DNA of 64,000 bases, taken from assembly GCA_032622095.1 (NCBI GenBank), contig CP136069.1:53678760-53742759 (forward strand), given 5' to 3'. This DNA comes from Siphonodentalium dalli. Taxonomy: Eukaryota > Mollusca > Scaphopoda > Gadilida > Siphonodentaliidae. The position numbers and the translations under genes were made by a program. The notes beneath the pieces were generated by a model. That model ran no database searches and was not told the origin of the DNA. It saw only the letters and a list, made by a program, of their open reading frames with translations. Positions 24,401 through 39,400 of this stretch are shown in pieces; within the stretch, counting starts at the first letter, position 1, and every line of letters starts with the position of its first letter.

Positions 24401-27400
24401 TCAACACTTCCTTTCGCTACAATTACAGGTATTTATAACATGTATATACACACCGGAGTCCCTTAGTCCTCGCGATCAATAACAAACGTATTTAACGTCA
24501 GGTAAACATAGCGTATAAACAGATAATTCGTGAGTTATTGCGATACCTCACAATGAAATAGTCCCTGAAGGCGATTGTAGTACCTCTTGTGTAAACCTTC
24601 TCACAAAGACGAACAAATACTTGTGTGTCAATCCAGTTCTTCCCAACACTCACGTTTTGTGACATGCCAGTTGGTGGTGTGAAGTAGAACGGTGTATATA
24701 GATTTTAGTGCATCCACTTGCATCGGCGTTTAACCCAGTTCGTTCAACAGTTTGTCCATTTAGACTTTATAAATGTACAATTTGTGTGTAACAATATACA
24801 AAAAGGATATGAGCTGGAACTTTTTTTTTAAACTATTGTTCCCACTACCGATATACAGTTACATGTAAATGTGTTAACAAAAATACCATGTGACCAGTCT
24901 GGCGCTAATATAAATTGAATGCGATATTCACATATACATGTATTACGCATGGAATCGGTCATACATTGCACACAAACCGTTCATCATATCCTATTATTTC
25001 CGTGCTTTGAATAACTTTGAAAGTTTATAGGTGGCGCTTATATTCTCAGAAGGGAGGAATAACTGAATATTTATGTCAGTAGAAATGTGTTTAAACCATT
25101 TAACCCTGACGGTCTTCGCAGTACTGATTGGGCATATCAGCGTGACGCGAAAACTCGAGGCGTATACCAATGTCGTGGGAATCCACATAGAAAGCTACAA
25201 CACACAAGATAACTGTCATGGACATGACGATAAATGTGTGCCTGTCTGCTCAAAATCAGACAGTCTATGAAAAATAAGTAACAAAGTCGAGTAATAGATA
25301 GAGACGGTACCCAGGGATACACCAAACCATCACATAGCTGATGGCTGTTGGCACGCAAAAACATGAGAAATCCAACGAACATTGGCAGTACGATGTGACG
25401 CAACGAGATGAAACCGCGATGATAACGTGAACAGCCGTATACATTATAGGGCGCTCACTGCACCAGACTCCAAGTGCAGCATCCACGAGAAAAGAGAAAT
25501 ATAAGAAAAGAAACACAAACAATAACCAGAAATCGTTGAGTTTTGGACTAACATGCGCTCCGCTAATTGCTCCCGATTATTGTTCCAGGGTGTACCGTTA
25601 CCGAAGAACCAAACGCACCCTTCCGCCATGTCATGGCATGTACCTATCCACCGAGTCTACCTAATTATATGTTTACATGTCTGATCATTAGGCTGACAAA
25701 GTATTCGCAAACTGATAGTATTTGTTCCGATATACAAGCTTCACGATGCTGGATAGATGTTATTAAAACAAACGACTGATCGTACAAATCCTAATGGTAA
25801 TTTTGAATGGCAGCAGTCCAGCCGCAATATAACATCAACACGATTTGTCTGAGCAAAGTGGAACTTGCTTTGCCAAGGTATTTAGACTATCGAAATATCA
25901 TTAGTGTTCCTCGTCTGTCACGGATGAATTCAAATGCCCAGTTGCATTTGACAGCTCATCCGCTTCACCATTTTAATTGGGCGTGAATATCGCGCTCCAT
26001 TTTCTCATTTCGCCACATGCTCCTTCGCTCAGTTACTCGTTCTGAGAAACACCAGCCGCGGACACCCTTCTCGTCTAACTATAAATGACTGAACGATTTA
26101 AAGACGCTATATCTTTTCCAGATACCACTTCCAACAACAGCAACCAAAATTTCCGAGAAACTCGCTTTGCATGCACGTTTGTCACAAATCGCAGAAATAC
26201 ATCTCATTGTTTTAGACCAAATTGTCCAATTTTTTGTCAAAGTTTCAGACATGTGACCATTAGATATAAACCATAGTGTGTCTATGGTTAACATTTCCAA
26301 CAGTTATAAATATTTGAGGTACAAGTCAATGATGCGGCGACATGGGGGTTTAGGGCTGTCTGCCCCCTCCAAACTTTGGTCAAAATTTGTTGGAAATTTT
26401 ACACCACGTATAATGGTTGTAATTGTTCTCAATGCTTGATATTCCAACCAATAATTAGTGCGGAAGTTCTTTTTAGACAAACAGTAGCATATTTTCTTGA
26501 TTTAGTCAAAAATTCGGTCTGTTATTGCTACTAGACTGGACATTTTCCAACATGGAGTAGCTTGGACCATTTGTACCCAAGAAGAGGAGCACATGTAAAT
26601 GAAATATCTCATACTTGGCAATTTCGATCTGGTTCAAGGTGGGGGTAGTACTCTGGCATTGTCAGTTGGACCCCCCCCCGATGGAGACTCTTTCCACGCC
26701 CCTGTACCCACACTAATGGCCAAGCTCGATTGGATTTGCTTCGAATGACATGTCGTATAGCATGGATCTGATGCGATGTTATCTCATGGGAACTTGCCAA
26801 GCCGAAATGAGTGGTATTTATTAATATACCATGTTTTTGCTCACAGTTTCTGGCAGCTTTTTACCAGGCTCGTCGTGGGCGGCGCACATATCTATACTCT
26901 GTTGTTAGTGATATCGATGGGGGATCCCATTGCCGACGTTGCTATTTCACACCCTGGGTACCGGTCAAAATTCTAAGTTTGGAAAATTCCATTTGCTTTT
27001 TCCATATAAGTGAAAAATTTCCAACTTTAAGAAAAATACACTCAATAAATTATAAAAGTTAGAAAGCAAGATTAATTAAATCATAACATTTCATCTTCTA
27101 GCGCGGAAGCGCTACATTTTAATTATTATGGTAAATATTCCAAAACAACTCTAGTATCTACATGTCACCATCGTTTGTCTCTTAAAGGGCTACTGTACAC
27201 TAAATGAATGAATTTGAGCCATTGATTAGTGCAAAATACACTCGGGTGCTCTATGAACGATGCAAACGACATGGGAATTATAATGAAAATGAATAAATGG
27301 CTGGAGTCATAAATTCATTTTCATTATAACCAGCATGTTGTTTGTATCGTTCATAGAGCACACAAGTGTATTTTGCACTAATCCATGGCTCAAATTCATT

Positions 27401-30400
27401 CATTTGTTGCATATTGTCTGCTGATTATAAAAGGATATGGTCCCATAAATGGCCGAATTTAGTGTACAGTAGCCCTTTAAACCACTGGGCTCATACATTT
27501 GAGTTCAAATGGGGGTGCTTAAGATAACCAAAGCCACCATATGGGTATATAGTAACCTTCCTGCCTTCATATGCCTTCACGTGGACGGCTCTCCGCCATA
27601 GTGGTGTTGTGTACTGTATGCGCCTCTTTGGCGTCATCGTCTAATCAGGGGTGCTGTTTTGACAGACCGGTTTAGTCGATGACAACATAGTTGCACACAC
27701 ACAACCCCACCATGGCGCACACCAAAGATTAAATGCGGATAATTTATATCTACAGTTTGCTCATTGCAAATTCATTTGCCACTAAATTGACATTGAGCGC
27801 TCATCCGACCAATCAGTTCGAGTGTATCAGGAGACCCTGGGTTACGGTACAGCTCCAACAGATGTTTCCCTTCCCTCCGCATATAACACAGAAGTCTGGC
27901 TTTTTCTTAGAAAAATACACCGGTGTTCTGACGCCACTGTGCTCATACCAATCTCTTGTTTATTTTCTGTTCTTCTCCCCCGTTGAATGCTTACATCACA
28001 AACATATTCTGACCCAGTAGTCTGGTATCTTAGTTTATCTGACCAATGATCTTGAGTGCATATCACCATTATACCAGCTTTGCCTGTCATATATATTAGC
28101 GTCTACATCCGCTTGCAGAATCCGAAGAATCTGAACGTTGTCTCATTCTACCTGATAGTATTACCTCGAATTCACGATAAGTATTGGATATAGATTGGAT
28201 GATGCGCGCACATGGACAACTTGAATATATATCGGGGAGGTGGGCACATTAGATATGTTGGATCATGTGTGGGTTCTGTGTTGTCTTGGTGGCTTTCTAA
28301 TGTGTTGCGACAGTTTCTACATTAATATCATGCATCAATAGCGTAATTCAAAGTTACACCTTTTAGTGGAATGTTGCCGAAGTATCATCTCCTCTAGCTG
28401 TCCAATATTGCAAACATGCATGCATATTTGAAGAATATTGTGACACGACAAGGCTGATATATATCTAAGCTTGTTTGCCAGGCGCAGGTTTCGAGAGAGT
28501 GTCAACAAACCAGTCCATTTGCAGCTAAGACCTCGATCACAAATTTGACAGAACGCTGTCTCTTGTTGTCGCTCTGCAAATGTCGTCGTTGATAGCGACC
28601 AATTTACGTGCTCGTGTGCCCGTGAAAGGCACGATGTCATAAATCATTTGTGTCACCTACTTCCCAATCGTTAGATAGTTTGATTTAGAGAATCCCAATA
28701 AAGATCAAGATATGAGCGTTGTCAGACATTAACAATTCACACCCACGAAAGAGTCAACCAATAAATTTATTATTAAAAAGCGATAGAGACACAAGAGATT
28801 TATGTTAAGGCAAAACGTAGCGTATTGAATTCGTAAAGTGTCCCATATCCGATCGCTCAATGTATCTAACTGGACATACTTAGATCGGTGTTCTGTCCCA
28901 TAAAGCCTTCATTCAACAATGTATATCATTTATGTCTACAAAGATTGTATGATTGAGCCGCGAACATAGGTTAGTTCCTAGATCATGCCACGAATCTCGA
29001 CTCTGGCTACGCCCGTATAAAGATTATATTTTTCACAATAGCTCGAGATTGCATGATTAATGTGACTTTTGTCCTCCAATTTCACGTTGCATCACATATG
29101 GCCATATAATCCGCACCCAAATGAAAGCAATTCATGTTTTTTCGTGAAATTGCCTCACAAAGGTCGCCTAAATCATGTAATATCGAGCTAAGACCTTCAC
29201 CTGTTGTGGAAAACATTATTAAAATATCCCGGTAAGGGTATTAACTAATTTTACTAAGAAATATATTACCTGTGCGCGTGGTATGTTTCAATGTAATGAT
29301 GTGCCCCGACAGAGCTTTGACAAGCTGGTTGTCAAGTTTTGAAATGTTGGAATATGATATCTATACGAGCTACGTCATGGACTAGCTATTTGTTCCGTTT
29401 CCGACACCATGATTCCCTGTGATCAGCATGGCAGTGATTTCCAGACCCACTTGGTACGGTTAGAATTCCCCCATTTATTTTCTAATTACGAAACCACATT
29501 CATCACATAAATAACGCGTTTCTTCTTACCGTTAGTCCGTTAACGCGACTCTGGAAACAGTTGCGCTACAGTTTCTCGTGAATATTCTCACAATAACGAT
29601 TTGAAGTTAAATAGGATTCTAATTACTTCGCATGCTTCACATAAACATTCTGTGAATAAGATGAATGGGGCGCACTCAACCACTTCATGGCTTCAAAGCA
29701 GGTACTCATCTTGGCAATCCTGACTACCGGTGTCCAGCCGGGATCGCCTATTTTAATTGGAATTTCGGAAACATTATAATTGCGACTCTGCAAACGACCA
29801 AACAATTCTTCCAAACTTGTCCAGAAAGTCTAAATTGACTAAAAATAAAATTATGAGTAGGAATTGACTACAATTGCATGACCTTTGTTAGAACAGATAA
29901 ATTGTTTATGGTTAAACAAATATAAAATGGATATGACAACTTACTGCTGTTAACGCCACCGCAAGTGGACAATATAGCAAAAATAAATATTTATCCAGTA
30001 AAGTCACCAACATTGGTTGTATACGCCGCATGTATACACAGACACAGATATATACGTTGGGATTAGAAATATGTGAATATGAGTTAATCAGAAAATAGGC
30101 CAGTAATGCCTCCAGGCTCCAGATAATTATGTTTCGGAACCAAAAACAATTGTTACAAAGTTATCATGATAGGCAGCTTAAATAAAGACAGAAGTGGATA
30201 CGGCCCCATGGAGAATTCCTAATCAGCGATTCCTGATTTAGGTTATAGTCAATCAAACATACACTGGGTCTCAGAGAGTCAGTTCTAACGAAATTAAAGG
30301 CGTTGCTATGAAAAACTCGCCACATGATAGTGTTGGTAGAATGATTCCAAAGAGATCTTCAACAGTTGTATATTCCCGTCGTCCTTGCCCATCTAAGCGA

Positions 30401-33400
30401 AGTGTTAGTTGGTGGTCACAATAGTAACAGTATAACAAATTCTCTCTGTGGTATTCTGCTATTTCGCACTAATTACCAACCGGTTAGAGATTAGACTAGT
30501 GTTTTTTTACCCCGCGTTAACTGAAGAGTGTCGAGTCGCTATCCATCACTGTAGATTAACTTTCGTGCTGCTGCGTTGATATAACATCAGCTATTTGGAA
30601 TCTGGTCCCGCACTGCCAAAAAAAAAAAATCTAGGTAAGAAAATATTTCTTATTTTGAGATATCTTTTCTCATTTTATAATAATAATATTCTTATTCTAG
30701 AATACGTTATTAACGCAGAAGTAATTCGCGCATCGCCATGTTGTGGTTATTAATATATCTTTTATTTTTTATTCTGCCCGGTGGGCCAGGTTTTTACAAA
30801 CACCTATAAGCACGTATCGTGATCTGAAAGAGCGATTCTCATTTAAAATCGATATATCGCCGATAAAGTGTCTAATTTAATGTACAATGAGCCAAAATAA
30901 ATATGTTAATCAATCGACCAATCTTTTGCTGGTGATTTGGTGTGAACTGCAACGGTTTTGACAATGGAGGTTCAGCGATTCGCGAACCATGGCAGCGAAC
31001 GGTGATCGGAGAGATAAAACGCAAGAACGCATTATTTACACTGAAATAGCACGTGAACACAATGTTTGTTTATGAACACAACACTGTTTGCTGTCTTGAT
31101 TGATTGGTTCAGTTGAACATCTATGGCGACAAATGGATTATATGTCGCTCATGATAACAATGATTATATGTATTCAGTGCATATGACTTTATCAATTGTG
31201 TGTACACGAAACATTGCAGTTTACCTCGAAAACAGGCGATTCTATGAGGGGGTGAAACAAACGATTTATGACAAGGATATCTTGGCTAGCATTAGTTGTG
31301 TTTTGATCATCGTTTTGTTTTCGTCTTTGTTGGTATCATACAGCGGCATAACTGAGCCCATTGCTGTAAAATAAATCCCAACACCACGACAACTTCATAC
31401 CATAATAACTCAAATACGTTGGTATAATTAACACCTTCTCCACAGTGAAAGATAGGTTCTAACTCAAAACATCTTGAAGATATTAACGAAAACGTTAGAC
31501 CAATATCTATACTAACCACGTTCCTGATGTATATGTATAGAGAGAGATAGAGATAGATAGAGTGAGAGATATAGAGATAGACTCGCGGTGTCGTTGTACA
31601 TGGACGTGGCGACAGGGGGGTTCGTATATCCCCCCCAATATTTGGTAAAAATTCTCAACACACTAGGAAATCCCGTGCCTGAAACAGTAACCGGGAATAT
31701 TTTACTAAATACATTTTTGAGATTCGTCTGGACTAGATATTTTTTGAGATTCGTATGGAAGTTAAATTTTCTGACCAATATTTAGTGTAAATATATTGTT
31801 TTGAGATTTGAATATTTTTCCTATTTCAGTTGGATACTTTACAAAATAGTGGGTGTTAGGGACCCTATTGTGTTTATATTTTCATGTAAAGTATTGTGCA
31901 TACACTTATATACTGTATGATCTACATTATATTTTTGAACCCTGAACTGGACACGTAAAAGTGAGTACAAATAGGTAAAATGTGGGACTCAAAACCGCCA
32001 TGTGGCAGCAAATATAGGCTAAATTATCTACTAGTAAAACAATGCTTTACTATATTGGTTGAACTGGAGTCTGACTGCCATACATTATTGGACCGATGGC
32101 TACGTCTAACGGTGACACGTACCTACACTGATAATCAATGACAGCATTTTTACAAGCACCCTGCCACAAAAACCTATTATATGGTATGAATTGATCCACC
32201 CGCCATGTCATTATCTTGTTTAAAACATCCAAGCATCGATTTAGGTGAGAAAAGAGGTGTCTTTTGTCCCAAGTAGATGTATAGGAGACACCTTTATAGC
32301 TTTGGACAAGACCCTCATGCCAGAGAATAAAGGCCTCATCTAACCGAGCTTTTCGGATCATCGATCCTGTGGCTTAGGAGTCTGTAATTAAAAATCAGCT
32401 CATTAATATTGCATCGCCTCAAAATATCAATTTGTTCGCGAGCCATAGGAGACAGGGAGTCAGGGGCCATAACCCCGCACAGCTACATATTGGTGCATCT
32501 AGTGGTCCACAGTCTTTGTATGTTAAGTTTCTTTCGTCGTGTTCCACGAGCCTCGTGGAAGACATGTGGCATAACACATGTAGTTAGACAGGACTTGTGG
32601 GTGTATTGTCATATAGACTATGCTGGGACAAGGCTCTGGGTGAGAGTCAGTCTGATGGTCGCTCTGGGTGAGAGTTAGTCTGGTGGTCTAACGGCCTTTC
32701 ATCAACCACTGCTACCGACATTTTCGCAATATGCCGGAAGCGCAGAGAAAGCCTGCTTAACCTATAAATTATCATTAAAAAGACAACAATACAAATTAAC
32801 ATATTAAAATCTACATGTATCTTGATACTTGACTTAATGGATTTATTTCGTGTGTCATACATGTGCAGTCGAGCTGTAAACTTTGTACATGTGGGGCGTT
32901 TACTGGGGTGGAATATTTCCCACTCCATTGCTACAACAAACTGGAGTAAGCGATTTAGACTATACGAAACAGGGAGTACCGTTTTAAGAAAAACGATGAA
33001 TGCGCTAGTGGAAAGGTTAGTCAGTCCTCGGAACAGTTACCCAATACGCACTTTCTAAGTTCCTTGACTCATTCATAAGTCTAACTAACCAAAAAACATT
33101 ATAATCAATCAACTGGTTATTCCATAAGAATTTACCATTCAACTGATCACAACATACTATATGTCTTCGTAAATATCTCGTATTTTGACTAGCCCGAAGA
33201 CAAAGAAATCAGTTACTGGGCGAGCGGCATCAAACATCGATAGATAGCAATGATTTCATGCTGCGCTCTGACACGTTTTCTCCAGAGAAATATTATGATC
33301 TCATATAGACGAGATGTGTATATAAATAAAGTGCGTACAATCTAAAAATACGGAATGTTGCAAGATAAATATCTAATCGCCCTTCTTACCCGTTTGATAC

Positions 33401-36400
33401 TCGGAGTTACGTACAGTAATCAACGGGAGCATTCTATCACAGCGTCGACCATGTCTGTTTCGCAGATGTGCCTCTTTATATGCATATATTAATACACACT
33501 CATGTTTTATTGAATATATAATGAATGTTGCATATTTTCGTGGTAGCGCGAAAACCTTTGTACTTAGCTATATTACATCTGTATATCGTGGACTGCACAT
33601 TACGTTTCGCGCATAAACCATGAAGCTGGTGCCGACAAAGCTATTATTCGCGTTGATTAAGATTAACACTAATGAATCCTTGAACTCGCCTACGCCACGT
33701 GTAGTCTGATTAATTTTGTTGCGCTCACAAATGCCTGTACGAGGCGACATTTAATGTCACATATGCGCTACATATTAGACTGGGGTTGGTTTGCTGGAGT
33801 TTATCAACGTTTTAGGGTACGTTCATACACTGGCAAGTTTGCACGGTATGGTTTGTAGGCTTTTTGTCGTAGAAAACGATATGGTGCCATAATATGAACG
33901 GAAACAAGCACATAAAGTGCAACTGTGCCGCTAACTACGTGCGAAGTAAAATCTATGTAGTTCCACTAGTAACGATGCTAACGGAATTTACCTTTAAATA
34001 TCAAGCAATTATCTGAAGGCAATTCCAGTAGCACTTTTAATAGTGGAACTAGATAAATTTTACTTCTAAAGTCTTTCGCTTTGATAAAGATGCACGTTAT
34101 GTGCACGTTTCCTTTCATATTCTGGTACCATGTGGTTTTCTATGACGAAATGCCCGTAAAAACATACTGTGGAAACTTACCAGCGTATGAACGTACCCTT
34201 AGCCGGTAAGCCATATAACGGCGCTGTCAGTTTTGTCAGTGGAAAAATACGGATGCTGCACTGGAAAGGGGGGGGGGTAATTTCACAAGGAACACAAGGA
34301 AATGACTCCACTGCGCGTGGAAACCACTAGCGTCCCACAATTTCACTGACAATCCTGCCCACACTAACAATAACGTTACCTCCTTTAATATTTCAGCACC
34401 TTTACTGGTAATAATAATAATGCATAATCTGAAGTTAACATACACTCTTAAAATAGTGCTTTTATATTTTCAGGAATACCATTAGCAATAAAGACCGGGA
34501 TTCCAATGATGCCAGGACAGTATGCCGGGTAAGTTATCATATTTACTTACTAATTCTTAAAACTGCACACACCTCTATCTCAGTCAGCACTGTATAATTA
34601 TGTATAATATATGTACCCGATTCATTCACTTGGATTTAACCACACCTTCGTGTCCGCGCATACACGGCGGGCTCAGCTATAACCCCCCGATGGTGGTGGA
34701 TCCTACTGATAGATACATTTAGTTAATTGTCATATATTCAATACTGATGTACCCATCTATCTCAAATGTTTCATTCATAAACTCATATAACAACCGCTTC
34801 CTAGAAACTCTAGAATTTGTCAACAACAAACCAATATCTTGACAACTTAAATAGTGATGACACAATTTCTTGGCAGCATTGCTGTGTACTACCAACATCA
34901 TATATAAATTAACATGGGCCAGCAGCATTGTGGCATAATGGCAAGACAACTGACCAGATCTTCGTGGTTTTGGCTTGGTGAAATATCGAAGGTCTTCCCT
35001 AGTTTATTTTCATTAATCATAAAATAAGCTGGGGCTAATTAGTTGGAGTATGTCGTTGGAAAAAAAATCTGATATGTGGCAAATTGGGATTAGATAAAAC
35101 TTGAATTGACGTAACTGCTATTGTCACAGCCTACCAATATGGATACATTCTTATTGTTTCAATCATCAACGTGGCTATCTATAAAAGACGAGTTCGTTTT
35201 CGATTTTACACATTGTTTAAACTATATAGGATGTGGAAATAGTACACTTCATTGTACAATAATTGTTGTTGTCAACATGAACACAATAGAATAAATTTTA
35301 GTACTTTGTGAGCCGTGACAAGCACGACGTATTATTCGATGCCCTATATGTCACTGGAAAAGAGAATCGACCATATTATCCGCTTCAAATGTTGGGGGAC
35401 AAAATTCCTTTCAAGAGCTGTATTGAACGTCGATGGCATAATTTCCATCTTATTTGCGAACCCCAGGTCTCTTCTACGGTGCAAACTGGTGACAGATCTT
35501 CGATCTGTCGTTCAACAAGCAACGAAGCATACTGTATATATAATGCGTTTTGTTGCATAAATATATGATTTTAATATCGGGCCATGTCGGAATGGGAGGT
35601 GGAATAAATAAATGATGAGATCAATTGTAAATACAAATAATGACCACGCGTCGAGCATACAACACAACAATACCAGTCGATAAACACGACTACAAAAGGT
35701 TGATTTCAAGATAAAGCTGCATGTGTTGAAAGATGTCAGTGACGTCCTGCGATATTCCAGATGAAACAAACTGAATTCGCAGATACCGATATCAAGAAGC
35801 GTCATAATGATTCTATAAGAGTTCTATTAATCTACAGTTACAGATTATTTTAGACCATTTCCACAACTCATACATTTCTACGCAAAAAAAAAAAAATACC
35901 GCCGCGTAGAAGATAAGTATATATTTGTTTATAACATATTGTTTACACAATACAATATAAATAAATTTATTAAGTCATTAAACATGATTAAAAATTATGT
36001 TTTACATGAAGCAGAAAGGTATAAACCAATTGATGCATTATTTGACATATAAACAAGTGCATCCCAAACAAGTAGATAAATACATGTAAAACACTCTATA
36101 TATGTGACGTAATTGATGTCCTCGGTATTTCCAGTATGGCTGCACCGCAACGGAAGTTGGCTTGGCAACATGATATACAGCTAGATAGATGAATATGTGT
36201 CTTGTAGATCGTTCGCGTAGCATTGGCTCTTCTGATGCTCAGCATGGATATATAACGGTGTATCTACCAAAAAAATCTCTATCGGTATTATACGAATTCG
36301 TAACACATATTACAGGCGTGAAACGACACACGCTAACAACTAATTTTAATCTCTATCGAAACCCATTAAAATTGGTACTGCACCGACCAACACAGATGCA

Positions 36401-39400
36401 AGACGTGATTAGTGTAAATTTAAAATTTACAGAGCAACACGTTGATTTTTGTCGCTATGTTCGCACCAGGTAGAATCGTTGTAGGTGTCCGTTCATTTAA
36501 AAAAGTTAACCCTTTGTCGAAAAACTCAACCGCATCATTTGTGCCATGTCATAAATCACTACTTCTGAGCTACGTAAATATTTAATTCGTCTGGAAATAG
36601 TGTGTCTGTCATTTGCAGAATGAGGTCCTCAGAGGGCGAATTTAGTGATGCTACCCACACAGCGGGCTAGCATAACCAAATTCACCATCTAGAGACCTCA
36701 TTCTGATTATTCATCAATTGCTAATGGAGTCCTAGGGTCAGATTGAAGTTCCCCAGTTGAAGTTGGTGAAACAGTGGCGTAAAATATTTTGAATTCCTGG
36801 TAGGGAGTAACTAAGTTTCTGAAAGGGTAACACATTGTCACCGCAGCGCCACCATAAGGTAGATGAGCGAGATATACCCACCTACAGTGACCCCTAATTG
36901 GAAAGCATTGGAAGTAGAATTTCCAAAGCAAGCATGTATATATACAAAGAATTGCAATATAAATTCTCAGAATTTCGGTGAATCCAGATGAAGTCATTAG
37001 TTTGTGTCTGAGGTAGACGATAAAGTAGGTTAATGATCCGATTACAACTGATGAATGAGCACGAGTTTTTGATTCGACAATTTTTACCATAGTTTCGTTT
37101 ATAGCTCAGCGATGCGATAAAACACGATGTCTGCCTTGAACCCTCCTTATCATTATAGAAGTACAGATAGGTCTCGTATCATTACGTGCACTACTTCTGC
37201 TCTTTTCTCTGTATAGCGACCGAAATCTACATTTCAAGCTAGAAATCCATGTCTTATCAGCCAAGTGAACCGTACATCACGGAAGTTTAAAGTTGGCATA
37301 TATATGGGTACCACTCCGCGTTTAATATGGCGCATGCTGCCTTAAAATTTGTGTTCCTTCCATACGCATATCCGTTGAAGGCCCAGTCATGCAAATAGTG
37401 TTTTGACATTTTGACATCATTTACATGTACATGTGTATCGATTTGATGGTGGTAAACAGCTCCATAAATAAATATTTCCCTAGTCAGCTCAGTAGTAAAT
37501 ACGAAATTAAAACTATAAATTGCAGATATATTCTGTGTATAACACATGGGCAATGAAATACTGGTGAAATCAAATTTGGCGCGCCTTAACTTTCTAGAGA
37601 GCGTGACACCATCTGCTCTCGCTGACGTATCGTAACTCGTTTTACTAATTTTGGCGTGTACAAACTAGATACGCACGTGATTCTATTTCTATATATTTTT
37701 TTGGATATCAAGTTAATAATAAACTATTCAAAATTCACATTGGCACACTCTCGTTGCCTTCTTGAAGCATCGAGACACATATTTTGGGGAGTCCTCACCT
37801 TTTTGCGCTCGAAACATACTTGACTATAAGTAATAAGCGATGCGTATAATCTTTGAAACAAACAATGGTGAATTGTGCTAACATTTGTCTGTATTGCATT
37901 TTCGGCCTTGAAGCTAAATGCTGCTACTCATTGGGGGAGACAGATAATGTGAATTAAATTCGTCAAAAAACGTCAGGACAGGTGGAGCTGCATGCCATTG
38001 AGAGTGTTGTTATTACTATTATAACGCTTTGTTCTTTACGCGTTTGAGTATGCACGTCAGCGATCGTGATATGTAATGCTACCACTCAAAGGAGGGCAAT
38101 CCAACAGAGCAGAAGGATAATCATCAATCGGGTGTTTTCGTCATCTTCCGTAACATTACGCATCAGCAGAAACCATGATTTGACTCACGATGGTTTATAA
38201 ACCATGATTTGACTCACGATGGTGTATAAATTCTGTGATTATTTTCATTGGCAGTTCGTATAGTTAACTGTTTTCTCAAACTGGAGTAAATTTTCAATTG
38301 GTTTCGCGAGACTAATCGCGTACTGGCGTGATTACAACATGCTTGTAATTAGTTCCAATTCACTTTATTGTAAACGATTTTTAACTTTCAAAAAGATAAA
38401 TTATGTGTCTGGATAGATAATTGGGTCAACGCAGAAGTAATTGTTGAGCGAATGAATCTCACAATGACAGCACGCTATAACTTCGCTGAGTCACGGAAAC
38501 GTCATTGTAGTTTTCTTCATAATTACCTCCAAATCGAATTCCCGTAATATTTAGTCCATTCCAAGAATTTCTTAATTAAAAAGTATGATCCATAAATGTT
38601 ACAAAATATTATATTGGAAGTATTTTGACCAGAAGTGTGAGAGATAAGCTGCGTCGGCAACCAAGTTTATTTATAGACCTATTTCCTATACAGTCACGCA
38701 GATCGGGGTTAAGGCGTGCGAAGCATCGGCACATATCTCGTTATCGATGACGTCAGAGCCAGATTCGATATCTATAGCCATACGACTAAACAAAAGATGT
38801 GCTTATGACTACCTGTGATTCATTCTTCGACAAAAACAAACGTTCGTATGAGATTCTTGGCAAGAAGTCTAGCAACATACATAAATTCCCTTTCTCCCTC
38901 ATTATTCCACAAACATTTAACCACTTCCGACATGCCCGAGTGCTCTTCGCCAGGACTGCATTGCAGTGGTTATTTTGGTTGGCCTGCATGTATGGTATCA
39001 TATGTGCCATGCTTCGACGATTAACTCCGATATATAGGCACATGGTGTAAAACAGCGCAACTACATGTATTTTGGCAGGTGCGTGGCGACAGGGTGTTGG
39101 GGTTTTACCCCCTCCACAATCGTAGTTAACATTTTCAACAGTGAACAATTTCTTGCCTTAAAGTTGAACATTTGAGACCGATTATTTATGTTCAGATTGT
39201 TCTGATATTTAAAATTTCCGACCATTATTTAGCAAAAAACAATTATTATTTTACATTACAGTTCGAATATAATTATCACACTTTAATTCATAATTCCATG
39301 TATACTCAGAAAGTTAGAGGTATCAATTGAAAAATGTCCAGCTCAAAAGGTGGTGCAGTTGGAAATTGAAATGCGACACACAAAGGAGCACACTCTAACC

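Noticed and set aside
36189-36473. 94-codon plus frame
   Set aside because: No motif and no splice signals; consistent with chance.
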